Source: CBDBBY01 sp965203795
GTDB lineage: Bacteria; Pseudomonadota; Alphaproteobacteria; Rhodobacterales; Rhodobacteraceae
DNA: 64,000 nt
Assembly: GCA_965203795.1 (NCBI GenBank)
Contig: OZ241915.1
Span: forward strand, 124,001-188,000
Direction: 5' to 3'
The notes under the pieces are model-generated. The model did no database searches. It was not told the DNA's origin and saw only the letters and a program-made list of their open reading frames with translations. This document shows positions 25,758 to 35,033 of the stretch, one piece after another. The number at the start of each line of letters is the position of its first letter. Within the stretch, counting starts at the first letter, position 1. Both the position numbers and the translations under genes were made by a program.

Positions 25758-27299
25758 CTACGGGCTGTAGTTGACGGTTCCGTGCGGCGTGATCTTCATG
25801 TCGGAAAGCGCGTGGTCCGCCCACCGCATGCGATGGTCGAGCAGCTTCCGCGTGAGGCGCAGCAAGGTCGGCGCGTGCTCCGGCGCGCCGGCGAGGTCCT
25901 CCAGTTCGCCGGCTTCCGATTCCATGTCGAAGAGCAGCGGCTTCAGCCCCCCGTTGAAGTGCACGAGCTTGTAGCGGCGCTCGCGGACCGTCGCGAGGTT
26001 CGCATCCCTGAGGCCGAGGCCGGTCCCGTCCTGCCACGCGGTCGGCGCGTCGGGCTCCCCGAAATCCAGTTCGGCGTAGACGTGCTCCCGCCAGCCGGGC
26101 GGCCGCTTGCCTTCGAGAAGCGGAAGCAGGGACGCACCGTTCATTCCGATCGGAGGCGCGGCTCCGATCCATTCCAGAATGGTCGGCGCAAGATCGACCG
26201 ATTCCGTGAATTCGTCCACGCGGGCGCCGCGGGCTGCCGGACGGGACGGATCACGGATCAGAAGCGGCGTCCGGTAGGCCGCCTCGTAGAAGGTCATCTT
26301 GCCCCACTGGTGGAAATCGCCGAGCATTTCGCCGTGGTCCGAGGTCACAACAAGCAGGGTGTCGTCGTATTGGCCGGTCTCCTTCAGGAAATCCACGACC
26401 CGCCCGATGTGCTTGTCGACCTCCTTCGCCAAGCCCAGATAGACGGCCCGGAGCGCCTGGACGTCGCCCAAGTCGTTATTGTCGAGCCCGGCGTAGCCTT
26501 GGACGCAGTTGCTGATCGCGTCTCGCTTCATTTCCGCGGCGAGGAACGGGTGCGCCGCGGCTTCGGATTCGGGGGACGGCCGCCGCCTGGGCGGCGGGAC
26601 CGCGTCCGGCGGGCATATCCGGTTGTACGGCTCGGGCGCGATCAGCGGCGGATGCGGGCGGAGGTAGGTCAGGTGGGCGAACCAGCTTTCCCCGTCGGTC
26701 CGGGCGCCGAGCTCCTTGAGGAATTCGTCCGTCAGGAACGCCGTGTCGCTGTCCTCGGCGGCGTAGAACGCGGGATCGTCCGGCCTCGGGCGGCGGCCCG
26801 CCGCGGCCGTCGGCGCGTAGAACCTCTCGTAGCCGGGAAGGTCGTACCCTTTCGCCCGAAGATGCGCCCGCCACGGGTAGCTTTCCTCCAGCCTCATTTC
26901 GACCTTCTCGCAGAAGCCCGCCATCGGCCGCTCGTAGGTTCTGGCGGCGGGATCGTTCGGATGGACGGTGCGCGGATCGGCGCTCGTGTCGGTGTATCCG
27001 AACAGCAAAGGCTCGTACCCGGACTTCCGCGCCTCGAGCGCAAGGTTGGCGATGCCAGCCCGGAGCGGCGTGCCGTTCCGCACGGATCGGTGGTTCATCG
27101 CGTAGAGCCCGGTCAGGAGGCTCGCCCGAGACGGCCCGCATGGGCTGGTCACGGTGAAGTGCCGGCTGAATTCCGTTGCTTCCGCCTTCAGCCCGGCCAG
27201 CCTTTGCAAACCGGCCGCCTCGGCGAGCGGCCCCCGGAGGCAGTCGGCGCGCAGCTGGTCGATTACAATGAAGAGGACGTTCCGTCTGCCTTTCCGCAT
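25758..27299 (-). CDS. Sulfatase-superfamily hydrolase, probable phosphonate monoester hydrolase/phosphodiesterase
   Basis: 513 residues from the ATG at 27299. The formylglycine site is Cys54 in 'TSPCGPSRASLLTG' (C-x-P-S-R), with metal ligands in 'FIVIDQLRADC', 'VVTSDHGEMLGDFHQWGK' and a substrate-side 'YLRPHPP'. Cys must be converted to formylglycine by a separate enzyme not seen here. Beyond the shared sulfatase core, 'GLYAMNHRSVRNGTPL', 'GYTDTSADPRTVHPNDP' and 'DEFTESVDLAPTILEWIG' match what I remember of rhizobial phosphonate monoester hydrolase better than classic arylsulfatases. That enzyme class cleaves phosphonate monoesters and phosphodiesters. Its place beside phosphonate catabolism genes supports this; a true sulfatase remains possible. 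Confidence 0.75.
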   Translation of the reverse strand: MRKGRRNVLFIVIDQLRADCLRGPLAEAAGLQRLAGLKAEATEFSRHFTVTSPCGPSRASLLTGLYAMNHRSVRNGTPLRAGIANLALEARKSGYEPLLFGYTDTSADPRTVHPNDPAARTYERPMAGFCEKVEMRLEESYPWRAHLRAKGYDLPGYERFYAPTAAAGRRPRPDDPAFYAAEDSDTAFLTDEFLKELGARTDGESWFAHLTYLRPHPPLIAPEPYNRICPPDAVPPPRRRPSPESEAAAHPFLAAEMKRDAISNCVQGYAGLDNNDLGDVQALRAVYLGLAKEVDKHIGRVVDFLKETGQYDDTLLVVTSDHGEMLGDFHQWGKMTFYEAAYRTPLLIRDPSRPAARGARVDEFTESVDLAPTILEWIGAAPPIGMNGASLLPLLEGKRPPGWREHVYAELDFGEPDAPTAWQDGTGLGLRDANLATVRERRYKLVHFNGGLKPLLFDMESEAGELEDLAGAPEHAPTLLRLTRKLLDHRMRWADHALSDMKITPHGTVNYSP

Positions 27300-27440
27300 T
27301 TCCGCATCCCCGGAAAGCGCCGGATTCCGTCGTGCCCGGCGATTCAATGAATACTCAATCCGGACCCGCCGCGAAACCGCAATGCATCCGAACGCAGGCC
27401 GAGCCGCCGCCTCCCGGCTTCCCAGACGAAGCGATCCTCC

Positions 27441-29057
27441 GTGGAAGAGCATGATTTCATCGTGGTCGGCGCCGGCTCGGCCGGCTCGGCGCTGGCTTGC
27501 CGCCTCAGCGCGTGCGGACGGTACAGCGTCCTCGTTCTGGAGGCCGGCGGAAGCGACCTGTCCCCATGGGTGCAGATGCCGATCGGTTACGGGAAATGCT
27601 ATTTCGACGAGCGGTTCAACTGGAAGTATTTCACGGAGCCCGTCGACGCGCTGGACGGGCGGCGGATCTACTGGCCTCGCGGCAAGGTTCTGGGCGGATC
27701 CAGCTCGATCAACGCCATGGCGTACGTCCTCGGCCATCCGAACGATTACGACGACTGGGCGGCGGCCGGGGCTGCCGGCTGGGCGTGGAGCGACGTGGAG
27801 CCCGTTTTCCGGCGGATGGAAAGCTGGTCGGGCGGAGGGAGCCGCCGGGGCGCGAGCGGCCCGCAATTCGTGGAGGATGTCGCCTCGCGGGTGCACGGCC
27901 TCTGCGGCGCGTTCTTCGAGGCGGCCGCGCAGCTGGGCTACGCCCGAATCGGCGATTACAACGCCGGGCAGCCGGAAGGGGTGTTCGTCTACCAGCTGAC
28001 CACGCGAGGCGGCCGACGCGCGTCCGCGGCCCGGTGCTATTTGCGGCCCGCCCTGAAGCGCCCGAATTTGCGCCTCCTGCTGAATGCACAGGCTCTCCGG
28101 ATTCTGCTCGACGGGAAGGCGGCTGTGGGCGTGGAGTACGCGCGCGGCAGGGAAACCTTCGCTGCAAAGGCCCGCCGCGAGGTGCTGCTTTGCGGCGGAG
28201 CGGTGAATTCGCCCCAGCTTCTACAGCTGTCCGGCATCGGCCCCGGCGCGGTGCTCCAATCCGCCGGCATCGACACGGTCGTGGAATCGCCGGGCGTCGG
28301 ACGGAATCTGCAGGATCATCTGGGCGTGGATTTCCATTTCCGCACGCGCGTCGCGACGCTCAACCAGGTGCTCGGCACTTGGCCCGGCCGCATGCTGTCC
28401 GGACTCCAGTATCTGGCGACCCGCCGGGGACCGCTGTCGCTCAGCGTCAACCAGGCCGGAGGGTTCGTCCGGTCGAAGCCCGGCTTGGCCGCGCCCGATC
28501 TGCAGCTTTACTTCTCGCCGGTGAGCTACACCCGCGCCGACGGGCTCGAGCGCGAGCTGATGTCGCCCGATCCGTTTCCGGGCATGCTGGTTGGATTCAG
28601 CGGCTGTCGGCCCGAAAGCAGGGGAAGCATTGAGATCGAATCGCCTGACCCGCGTCGGCATCCGAAAATCCGGCCCAACTACCTGTCGGCGGAGGCCGAC
28701 ATCGGAACCATGCTGGACGGCATGAGGCTCATGCGGCGGTTCGCGGAAGCGGAAGGATTGAAGAGCGTCATCGAGGAGGAATTGTCGCCCGGAAGACGCG
28801 CCAGTTCCGACAAGGAGCTGCTGGAGTTCGCAAGGCGCGCGGCATGGACGATCTTCCATCCGTGCGGCACATGCCGAATGGGCCGGGGAGCGCCGGATTC
28901 GGTCGTCGATTCCCGCTTGCGGGTTCACGGAGCGGATCGACTCAGGATTGCGGACGCTTCGGCATTCCCGAACATTACCTCGGGCAACACGAACGCCCCG
29001 GCGATCATGGTCGGGGAGAAGGCGTCGGAAATCGTTCTGGAGGACGCAAGGGCATGA
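27441..29057 (+). CDS. GMC family FAD-dependent oxidoreductase (choline dehydrogenase-like)
   Basis: 538 residues from a GTG at 27441. FAD-binding 'FIVVGAGSAGSALACRLS' at the N-terminus, GMC signature 1 'PRGKVLGGSSSINAMAYV', signature 2 'GGAVNSPQLLQLSGIGPG', and active-site region 'FHPCGTCRMG' with 'SGNTNAPAIMVGEKAS' near the end. Such enzymes oxidise primary or secondary alcohols of sugars, polyols or choline-like compounds. The next gene overlaps by ATGA and encodes an enolase-superfamily enzyme, so the pair probably oxidises and dehydrates one sugar-type substrate. Substrate not deducible. Confidence 0.87.
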   Translation: MEEHDFIVVGAGSAGSALACRLSACGRYSVLVLEAGGSDLSPWVQMPIGYGKCYFDERFNWKYFTEPVDALDGRRIYWPRGKVLGGSSSINAMAYVLGHPNDYDDWAAAGAAGWAWSDVEPVFRRMESWSGGGSRRGASGPQFVEDVASRVHGLCGAFFEAAAQLGYARIGDYNAGQPEGVFVYQLTTRGGRRASAARCYLRPALKRPNLRLLLNAQALRILLDGKAAVGVEYARGRETFAAKARREVLLCGGAVNSPQLLQLSGIGPGAVLQSAGIDTVVESPGVGRNLQDHLGVDFHFRTRVATLNQVLGTWPGRMLSGLQYLATRRGPLSLSVNQAGGFVRSKPGLAAPDLQLYFSPVSYTRADGLERELMSPDPFPGMLVGFSGCRPESRGSIEIESPDPRRHPKIRPNYLSAEADIGTMLDGMRLMRRFAEAEGLKSVIEEELSPGRRASSDKELLEFARRAAWTIFHPCGTCRMGRGAPDSVVDSRLRVHGADRLRIADASAFPNITSGNTNAPAIMVGEKASEIVLEDARA

Positions 29058-30166
29058 GGATCAGCAAAATCGAAACCTTTTCGAACCGGTACGTCGGGTT
29101 CGTCAGGGCCACCGAGGAGGACGGCGCGCAAGGCTGGGGCCAAGTGTCCACGTACAATTCGGACATCACGGCGCAGGTCCTTCACCGGCAGGTTGCGCCG
29201 TGGACGCTCGGCCGGGAAACGGACGATCTGGACGATCTCTTCGACACGGTGACCGAGCGGGAGCACAAGTTCCCCGGATCCTACCTTCGCCGCGCTATCG
29301 GCGGGCTGGACACCGCTCTCTGGGACATTCGAGGAAAAAGGGTCGGCAAGCCCGTGGTCGAGCTTCTGGGAGGCGAACCCGGACCGCTTCGCGCCTATGC
29401 GTCCTCAATGAAGCGCGACATTACGCCTGAAGGCGAAGCGGAGCGGCTGAAACGGCTTCAGGGCGAGTTCGGCTTCGACGCGTTCAAGGTCCGGGCCGGG
29501 TCCGAAGTGGGACGCAACATCGACGAATGGCCGGGTCGAACGGAAGAGATCATTCCGCTGGTCCGGCGGGAGCTCGGCCCGGATGCGGACCTGCTCATCG
29601 ACGCGAATTCATGCTTCGCGCCCGAGCGCGCGATCGAGATCGGCCGGATGCTCGAGGACAGCGGATACTGCCATTTCGAGGAGCCGTGCCCCTATTGGGA
29701 GCTGGAGCAGACCAAGCAGGTGGCGGATGCCTTGGACATCGACGTCACGGGCGGCGAGCAGGATTGCGACCTGACGATCTGGCGAAGAATGGTCGACATG
29801 CGCGCCGTTGATGTCGTGCAGCCCGACATCCTTTACTTGGGCGGGATTTGCAGGACGCTGAGGGTTGCCCGGATGGCGGAAAGCGCGGCCCTTCCGGTCA
29901 CGCCTCATTGCGCCAATCTGTCGATGGTGACGCTGTTCACGATGCACCTGCTGAAAGCCCTTCCGAACGGCGGGCCGTATTTGGAGTTCTCGATCGAGGG
30001 GCCGGACTACTATCCGTGGCAGGAAGGGCTGTTCGTCGACTCGCCGTTTTCCGTTTCCGATGGCTGCGTCACTGTTTCCGACGAGCCTGGCTGGGGCGTG
30101 GAAATCAGCCCCGAGTGGCTCGCGCGATCGAAGTGCCAGTCGAGCACAGCCGACGAATCGGCCTAG
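29054..30166 (+). CDS. Mandelate racemase/muconate lactonizing enzyme family protein (probable sugar acid dehydratase)
   Basis: 370 residues. Enolase-superfamily barrel with the three metal acids in order: Asp in 'LLIDANS', Glu in 'CHFEEPCPYWELE', Glu in 'VTGGEQD'. The first catalytic motif is 'FKVRAG' (K-x-R where many have K-x-K), and the second-side pair is Asp in 'VVQPDILYLGG' plus His in 'VTPHCAN', the arrangement of the mandelate racemase subgroup, many of which dehydrate acid sugars. The start overlaps the GMC gene by ATGA. Exact substrate unknown. Confidence 0.85.
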   Translation: MRISKIETFSNRYVGFVRATEEDGAQGWGQVSTYNSDITAQVLHRQVAPWTLGRETDDLDDLFDTVTEREHKFPGSYLRRAIGGLDTALWDIRGKRVGKPVVELLGGEPGPLRAYASSMKRDITPEGEAERLKRLQGEFGFDAFKVRAGSEVGRNIDEWPGRTEEIIPLVRRELGPDADLLIDANSCFAPERAIEIGRMLEDSGYCHFEEPCPYWELEQTKQVADALDIDVTGGEQDCDLTIWRRMVDMRAVDVVQPDILYLGGICRTLRVARMAESAALPVTPHCANLSMVTLFTMHLLKALPNGGPYLEFSIEGPDYYPWQEGLFVDSPFSVSDGCVTVSDEPGWGVEISPEWLARSKCQSSTADESA

Positions 30167-30609
30167 CCACCGCCGGAGAACCTTTCGTTTTCCGCTGTTC
30201 GGCCGGATTCCGGTCGGGCGCAACAGCCCTGCCGGGACTCCCGGCCGCGCCGCATTTCGAGCGGCGACGGAGGGCGAATCCGACTCCGGCGGCCTCGGCC
30301 CGCACCACCCAAGACGCGGCGCTTGCGAACCGTGCCTTCAATCCGGATGCTTGCTTCTCGGGCCTCCTTGCTGTTCCAGTCGATGAACGCAGCCGGGATG
30401 AACCGCGCTCTTCAGTGCAATTGGCGGAGTGCCGGCAATGCCTGTACCCGGTCAGGTTTCAGCCGCATTTTCATCACGATCTGCGCTGCGCCATAAGCCG
30501 CGCTGCGGCGATCAAAATCCTGACGGGTTTGGGCGGATCCGAATAAAATGATGCAGCCGCGCCATCCGGCGCGGCTGCAAGTGCCTTGACGGTTTCCCGG
30601 CCGGACGCG
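30167..30609. other. Gene-free stretch between converging genes
   Basis: No open frame with recognisable similarity. Apart from the terminator hairpin at 30553-30578 I see nothing structured. Confidence 0.5.
30553..30578 (-). terminator. Rho-independent terminator of the lipoprotein gene
   Basis: Perfect 11-bp stem GCAGCCGCGCC / GGCGCGGCTGC with a 4-nt loop, 32 nt after the lipoprotein stop; on the minus strand it is followed by ATCATTTTATT. The plus-strand side lacks a T-tract, so it mainly serves the minus-strand gene. Confidence 0.7.
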
Positions 30610-32526
30610 CTAGTTGCTTGCTGGAGCTGCGTCAGGTCTTTGCTTGGCGGCAAAGCTCCCGTACAAGGTTTTTCTACTGGCATATAGATACCCATTATTA
30701 CTTAAATCGCCGTTGCTGTAGCCAGGGCCGAAGCTGGTTCCAACGGTCCAGCTTCCTGCAATTTCAAGATCGCTGCGGTCAGTGCGAGGGCCGTAGAAAC
30801 TCCCTCTGAAAAGGCCGGCACCGCTAAGGTTGAGACGTGACGTAGGCGTCGCTTGCGTACTGCCGACGAATGTTCCGTCGTCATTGATAGCGACGCTATT
30901 CAATGCGACTGAGAGTCCGCCGGGATAGTCAGCCCAGTATTTGCCCTCATCGACCCACCTTTGAAAGTTGCTCATCGTTCCTTCCAAAGTTCCCGCACCC
31001 GTTCCCTTCGGAATGTTCACGGTCAAGGTCACATCGCCCCGCATCAATCTGGAATTGATGGCTACTTCTCGACCGCCTTGAGTTTCATAAGCGAGAGTGT
31101 GTCCATGGAATTTCCCGTTCGTGATCGCTTCGCCGATATCCGTGGTCCTTTGGCCGTCCGCGTCGCGGAAGGCAGAGTAACCGAAATGAATTGTGCTGAT
31201 GCGACCCACACGACCGTTATAGGCATAATTATCGTCATCATCAAAGTAGGTTTCGGTGTCTGCGGTGAATACGAACAACCCGTATGCAGCGTATTGCAAA
31301 TAATACCGTTCGTCGTCGATAGGATGAGGATCGTCTCCCGAGCCTGCCACCGGCTCAAGTTTCGTATCCGTGTCGGCATGATTGGACAGCCAAACCTCGT
31401 ACGTGCCTAGGTTTTCTTGCCCGTTAGGGTGGTTGAACGCATTTGCGGCATAGTAGTCTCCGCTCGTCTCCGTTTGGCTGCGGGCGGCTGGGACAAAGGT
31501 TTTCCAGTAGAAGTCTCCGTTGCCCATCCTGCTGGATTGGAAATTTCCGCTGGGTTCGCCGACCACCGGGACGGACATGGTTTGCGGTTCGCCGAACGTC
31601 AGCACCAAGTCCCATCCGTTCTGGCCGGGAGGAGTCTCGGCAGTATCGTCGCCATCGGGATCGTTTGCATATTTCGTGATGTCCCTCCGCATATCCGTGA
31701 AATCGCTCCTGTAGAGCGGGCCTTCACGGCTTGGCGAAGTCGTTCCGCCGGTGCGAATGACCAATCCGGCGTTCGTCAATTTCAATCCGGTGTAAGTGAA
31801 CTCTTCAAGACTCCAGTCTGAATCCGGCCAGCCAACCCACCCATCCACTTTGAACTCGTCGCCGCCATCGCCATCGCCGGTTGTGGAGAATACCTTCTTG
31901 CCGTCTGCATACATGACGTCCTTGAATGTGGTGCTCGTGAAGGCCGCAGGATTGGCCGTCACAGCGCCGTCGACCGTGATAGTTCGGTCAATCCTATTGA
32001 TCGTTACCGTATTGGTTGCTTCGCTAGAAAGCGTGACGGCGCCTTTCGGAATTCGGTAGCGTGCGAGGCTTTGCCTGTACCATGCCAGCGAATTAAGCGC
32101 TCCATCAAGTGCTTTCGTCAGCTCGGCCAAGTCGTCGTCCGCTCGGGCCGCCACCCCGCGCGCGCGGAACCGCCTCGTCTCGTCGCCTGAGGGCGCTGTC
32201 AGCGCGCGCGCCGCCCTCACGGCTTCGTCCAAAGCCATCGTCGCGCGGTCGACTTCCGCGCGCGCTGTTTTCCGGGCCTCGTCCGTGACCGCGCGGTTCG
32301 CAAGGTCCACGGCAGCCGTCACCGTCCGCCGGGCCTCGTCCAGCCCGTCCAAGGCGGCCTTCTGGTCGTTGTCGAACTTCTCAGCCGGGGTCCGCGTGTC
32401 CTCGCCCGGGTCCGCAGCAGGATCATCCGCTATCGGCGCAGTGGGACTCGCCGGGCCGCCGCCGGAGCAAGCGCCGAGAGCCAAGGCCGCGCCGCACGCG
32501 AGAGCGGCGATCAGTTTCGTGTTCAT
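30610..32526 (-). CDS. Surface lipoprotein with coiled coil and TbpB-like C-terminal barrel
   Basis: 638 residues from the ATG at 32526 (GAAGGGAAG upstream suits this start; another ATG 6 bp earlier is too close to it). Lipobox 'LALGACSGG' with Cys near residue 20. Residues about 45-140 form an Ala/Glu/Arg-rich helical coiled coil. The remainder is Gly/Asp/Thr-rich beta sequence ending in 'GAGLFRGSFYGP' and 'LEIAGSWTVG', the phrase typical of the barrel of transferrin-binding-protein-like lipoproteins (Slam-exported TbpB family). Likely exposed at the outer membrane as a solute or host-molecule binder. The gene is notably less GC-rich in its second half than neighbours, hinting at acquisition. 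Ligand unknown; stand-alone gene with its own terminator. Confidence 0.65.
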   Translation of the reverse strand: MNTKLIAALACGAALALGACSGGGPASPTAPIADDPAADPGEDTRTPAEKFDNDQKAALDGLDEARRTVTAAVDLANRAVTDEARKTARAEVDRATMALDEAVRAARALTAPSGDETRRFRARGVAARADDDLAELTKALDGALNSLAWYRQSLARYRIPKGAVTLSSEATNTVTINRIDRTITVDGAVTANPAAFTSTTFKDVMYADGKKVFSTTGDGDGGDEFKVDGWVGWPDSDWSLEEFTYTGLKLTNAGLVIRTGGTTSPSREGPLYRSDFTDMRRDITKYANDPDGDDTAETPPGQNGWDLVLTFGEPQTMSVPVVGEPSGNFQSSRMGNGDFYWKTFVPAARSQTETSGDYYAANAFNHPNGQENLGTYEVWLSNHADTDTKLEPVAGSGDDPHPIDDERYYLQYAAYGLFVFTADTETYFDDDDNYAYNGRVGRISTIHFGYSAFRDADGQRTTDIGEAITNGKFHGHTLAYETQGGREVAINSRLMRGDVTLTVNIPKGTGAGTLEGTMSNFQRWVDEGKYWADYPGGLSVALNSVAINDDGTFVGSTQATPTSRLNLSGAGLFRGSFYGPRTDRSDLEIAGSWTVGTSFGPGYSNGDLSNNGYLYASRKTLYGSFAAKQRPDAAPASN

Positions 32527-33165
32527 GAACATCTTCCCTTCTTCAGTATTGGTTTGCCGATCCCTCGGCGTCCTCGCATCGGCAGCGGACGCGCAGGCGC
32601 GGGCGCTTGCCAACCCGGAGCCTCGCCAACATGTCTGAAAGGAAATTCAGCATTCATATGAGCTGGGTCGACATCCGCAGGCGAACGCTGCGACCTATAC
32701 CGGGGGGGGGCGGATATCCAGAATTTGTGTCAGAGATGTCCAGAACTTGTGTCAGATCGGCCGGTTTGCGGACCTTCCCGTAGCGGGCTTCAAGAAACGC
32801 AAGCGGGGAACCGACCCTCCGGCGCCCGCTCCGCGACCTTCCGCGTCGAAACCCCGCCCGCCTGCACGCGCATCAAGGCGGAGACGAAGGGTTTCTCCGA
32901 AAGCACGCCGCGCGCGACCCTGCCGATTCGCGTTGCCAGGAACTGCGGGTGGTGGCCGGAGCGGGCGCCGCCGCGGCCTCGGGCGCTGCGTGGCGATTTC
33001 CGGCGGGATCGCGGGATGATGACCGGCGGAGCCGGGCGAGGTGGACGGTCTTTTTCGAGGGCGATGTTCCCGTTTGAAAACCGTCCCGGACGCGGCGGCT
33101 TCGAGCCCCGACTGTGCGCCGCCGCCAAGCCGCGGACGCGCGCTGAATCGACCCGCGCCCGGACT
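32527..33165. other. Gene-free region with a G8 run and a short direct repeat
   Basis: No gene recognised; open frames here are GC-shadow frames. Eight consecutive G residues lie near 32702-32709. Two copies of TCCAGAAxTTGTGTCAGA begin near 32715 and 32738. Such spaced repeats resemble terminal repeats of IS21-like elements, but no transposase remains. Confidence 0.45.
32715..32757. repeat. Tandem 17-18 bp direct repeat, possible mobile element end
   Basis: Copies TCCAGAATTTGTGTCAGA and TCCAGAACTTGTGTCAGA differ at one base and are 23 bp apart. No inverted partner or target duplication was found nearby. Confidence 0.45.
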
Positions 33166-34173
33166 TCAGTCCAGATCGACCGTGACCAGCTTCCCCGACC
33201 GGTGGGATCGGCCGGCGGCTTCCGCGAGCTGCTGCGCCCGGCGCCCGCTGGCGAAATCCGGCTGGACCGGCCGGCCTTCCCGGACGCATTCAATGAACGC
33301 GTCGAGCTCGGCCGCGTAGCTCGGCAGGTAGCGCGCAAGGAAGTCGTATTTCACCAAGGATTTCGCTTCGGTGCCTTCGGAGGTCCAGATTTCGGCCGAA
33401 TCGTCCCGGACGTTTCCCGAGGACGCGAGCCCCTGCGAGCCGAAGACCTCGACGCGCTGATCGTATCCGTAAGCCGACCTCCGGTTGCAGTCGATCCTGC
33501 AGAACGCCCCGCTCCGGAACCGCAGCAGCACCTGGGCCGTGTCGGTGTCTCCCAAGCGCCCGATTTCCGGGTCGACCAGATTCCCTCCCATGGCGAACAC
33601 CTCGGTCGGCCCGGCCTCGTCCGACATCCAGAGGGCAAGATCGAAATCGTGAATCATCTGGTCGATGAACTGGCCGCCCGAAACAGCGATGTACGCAGCG
33701 GGCGGCGGCGCGGGGTCCCTGCTGACGATCGAGATGACCTCGGTCTTTCCGATCGCGCCCGCATCCACAATTCTTTTGACCTCTTTGTGGGTCGGATCGA
33801 ACCGCCTTTGGAACCCGATCATGACGGGAACGGGATTCGCTTCCAGCGCTTTCTCGCACTCCGCCACTTTCGCGAGGTCGAGATCTATCGGCTTTTCGCA
33901 TAGGATCGCTTTGCCCGCCTTCGCCGCCGCCGTCAGAAGCCCAGTGTGGGTTTCGGTCGACGAGGCGATGACGACGGCGTCGACTCCGGGGTCCGCAAGC
34001 GCTTCGTTGGCGGATGATCCGGCAATCGCGCCGTGCTTTTCCGCGAGGCTCTGCGCCCGCCCGAGGTCGGGATCGACGATCCTGCGCAGCTCGGCGCCTT
34101 CATGCGCGGCGACATTGGCGATGTGCTTGGCGCCAATCCTGCCCGCGCCGAACACGCAGAAATTGAGTTTCAT
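33166..34173 (-). CDS. iolG: Inositol 2-dehydrogenase-type Gfo/Idh/MocA oxidoreductase
   Basis: 335 residues. Rossmann start 'NFCVFGAGRIGAKHIAN', dinucleotide-end 'ILCEKPIDLDL' (the conserved EKP lysine), and catalytic 'GGQFIDQMIHDFDLALWM' with the Lys/Asp/His set of inositol dehydrogenases. It oxidises myo-inositol to scyllo-inosose with NAD+, first step of inositol breakdown. Last of four minus-strand genes (iolD, iolE, SDR, this gene), 40 bp after the SDR. AGGGAA lies 6 bp before the ATG. An alternative polyol substrate cannot be excluded. Confidence 0.85.
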   Translation of the reverse strand: MKLNFCVFGAGRIGAKHIANVAAHEGAELRRIVDPDLGRAQSLAEKHGAIAGSSANEALADPGVDAVVIASSTETHTGLLTAAAKAGKAILCEKPIDLDLAKVAECEKALEANPVPVMIGFQRRFDPTHKEVKRIVDAGAIGKTEVISIVSRDPAPPPAAYIAVSGGQFIDQMIHDFDLALWMSDEAGPTEVFAMGGNLVDPEIGRLGDTDTAQVLLRFRSGAFCRIDCNRRSAYGYDQRVEVFGSQGLASSGNVRDDSAEIWTSEGTEAKSLVKYDFLARYLPSYAAELDAFIECVREGRPVQPDFASGRRAQQLAEAAGRSHRSGKLVTVDLD

Positions 34174-34213
34174 GTAATTTCCCTGCTCATGCGTTCTGCG
34201 CGCTTCGTCCGGT

Positions 34214-35032
34214 TCAGGCCTCGAGCGGATTCGCCGGGACGGGGGCAGGTCCGTCGTGCGCGCCCCACACGGATTGATCGAAATTCACCACCGAGCCGGT
34301 CATCAGCCCTGAATCGTCGGAAGCGAGGAAAGCGACGGCCCGCGCGACCTCGGCAGGCTCGATCAGCCGCCCCGCTGGCAGCTGCTCGCCCATGCGCTCC
34401 TGCCAGCCGTCCTCCATGCCGTGGTACTTCTTCTGGATCACGTCCTCCCCGTCCGACGCCATCCAGCCGATGTTCAGCTGGTTCACACGGATTCCGTTCT
34501 TGAGAAGCGAAAACCCCGAGTTCCTGGTCAGGGTCGACAAGGCGCCCTTGGACGCGCAGTAGGCCGAAATGAAAGGCGGGCCCGAGTACGCGGCAATGGA
34601 GCCGATATTGATGATCGATCCCTTCGACCCGCACCGGATCATGAGCTTGGCGGCGTCCTGCATCAGGAAGTAGGGCGCGCGGACATTCACCGCGAACATC
34701 GTGTCGAAGAGCTCGGGGGAAGTATCCAGCAGAGTTCCGCGATCAGTAACCGCCGCCACGTTAACAAGGACATCCAAGCGGCCGAATTCGTCCTTCGCCG
34801 CCGCGATGACGGAGCGGCAATCCTCGACCCGTCCAAGGTCAGCGGCCGCGAAGCGCACCGGCACGCCGCTTTCCGACCGCAATGAGTCGGCCAGCGCCAT
34901 TCCCTTGTCGGCGGATCGCCCGCATGTGACGATCCCGGCCGCGCCCGCCTCGGCGAACTGCCGGGCGACAGCGGCGCCGAGCCCTTGGGTCCCGCCGGTG
35001 ACCACGGCGATCTTTCCGTCCAGTCGGTTCAT
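34214..35032 (-). CDS. Short-chain dehydrogenase/reductase in the inositol operon
   Basis: 272 residues from the ATG at 35032, 1 bp after iolE. Cofactor motif TGGTQGLG at 12-19, 'NVAAVTDRG', and catalytic Ser plus Y-x3-K in 'SAYCASKGALSTL'. Classical SDR that probably acts on an inositol isomer or derivative, since it is locked between iolE and iolG. The 50-residue stretch containing 'GWMASDGEDVIQKKYHG' is longer than in many SDRs and recurs in sugar-SDRs. Substrate unknown. Confidence 0.82.
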   Translation of the reverse strand: MNRLDGKIAVVTGGTQGLGAAVARQFAEAGAAGIVTCGRSADKGMALADSLRSESGVPVRFAAADLGRVEDCRSVIAAAKDEFGRLDVLVNVAAVTDRGTLLDTSPELFDTMFAVNVRAPYFLMQDAAKLMIRCGSKGSIINIGSIAAYSGPPFISAYCASKGALSTLTRNSGFSLLKNGIRVNQLNIGWMASDGEDVIQKKYHGMEDGWQERMGEQLPAGRLIEPAEVARAVAFLASDDSGLMTGSVVNFDQSVWGAHDGPAPVPANPLEA

Positions 35033-35033
35033 T

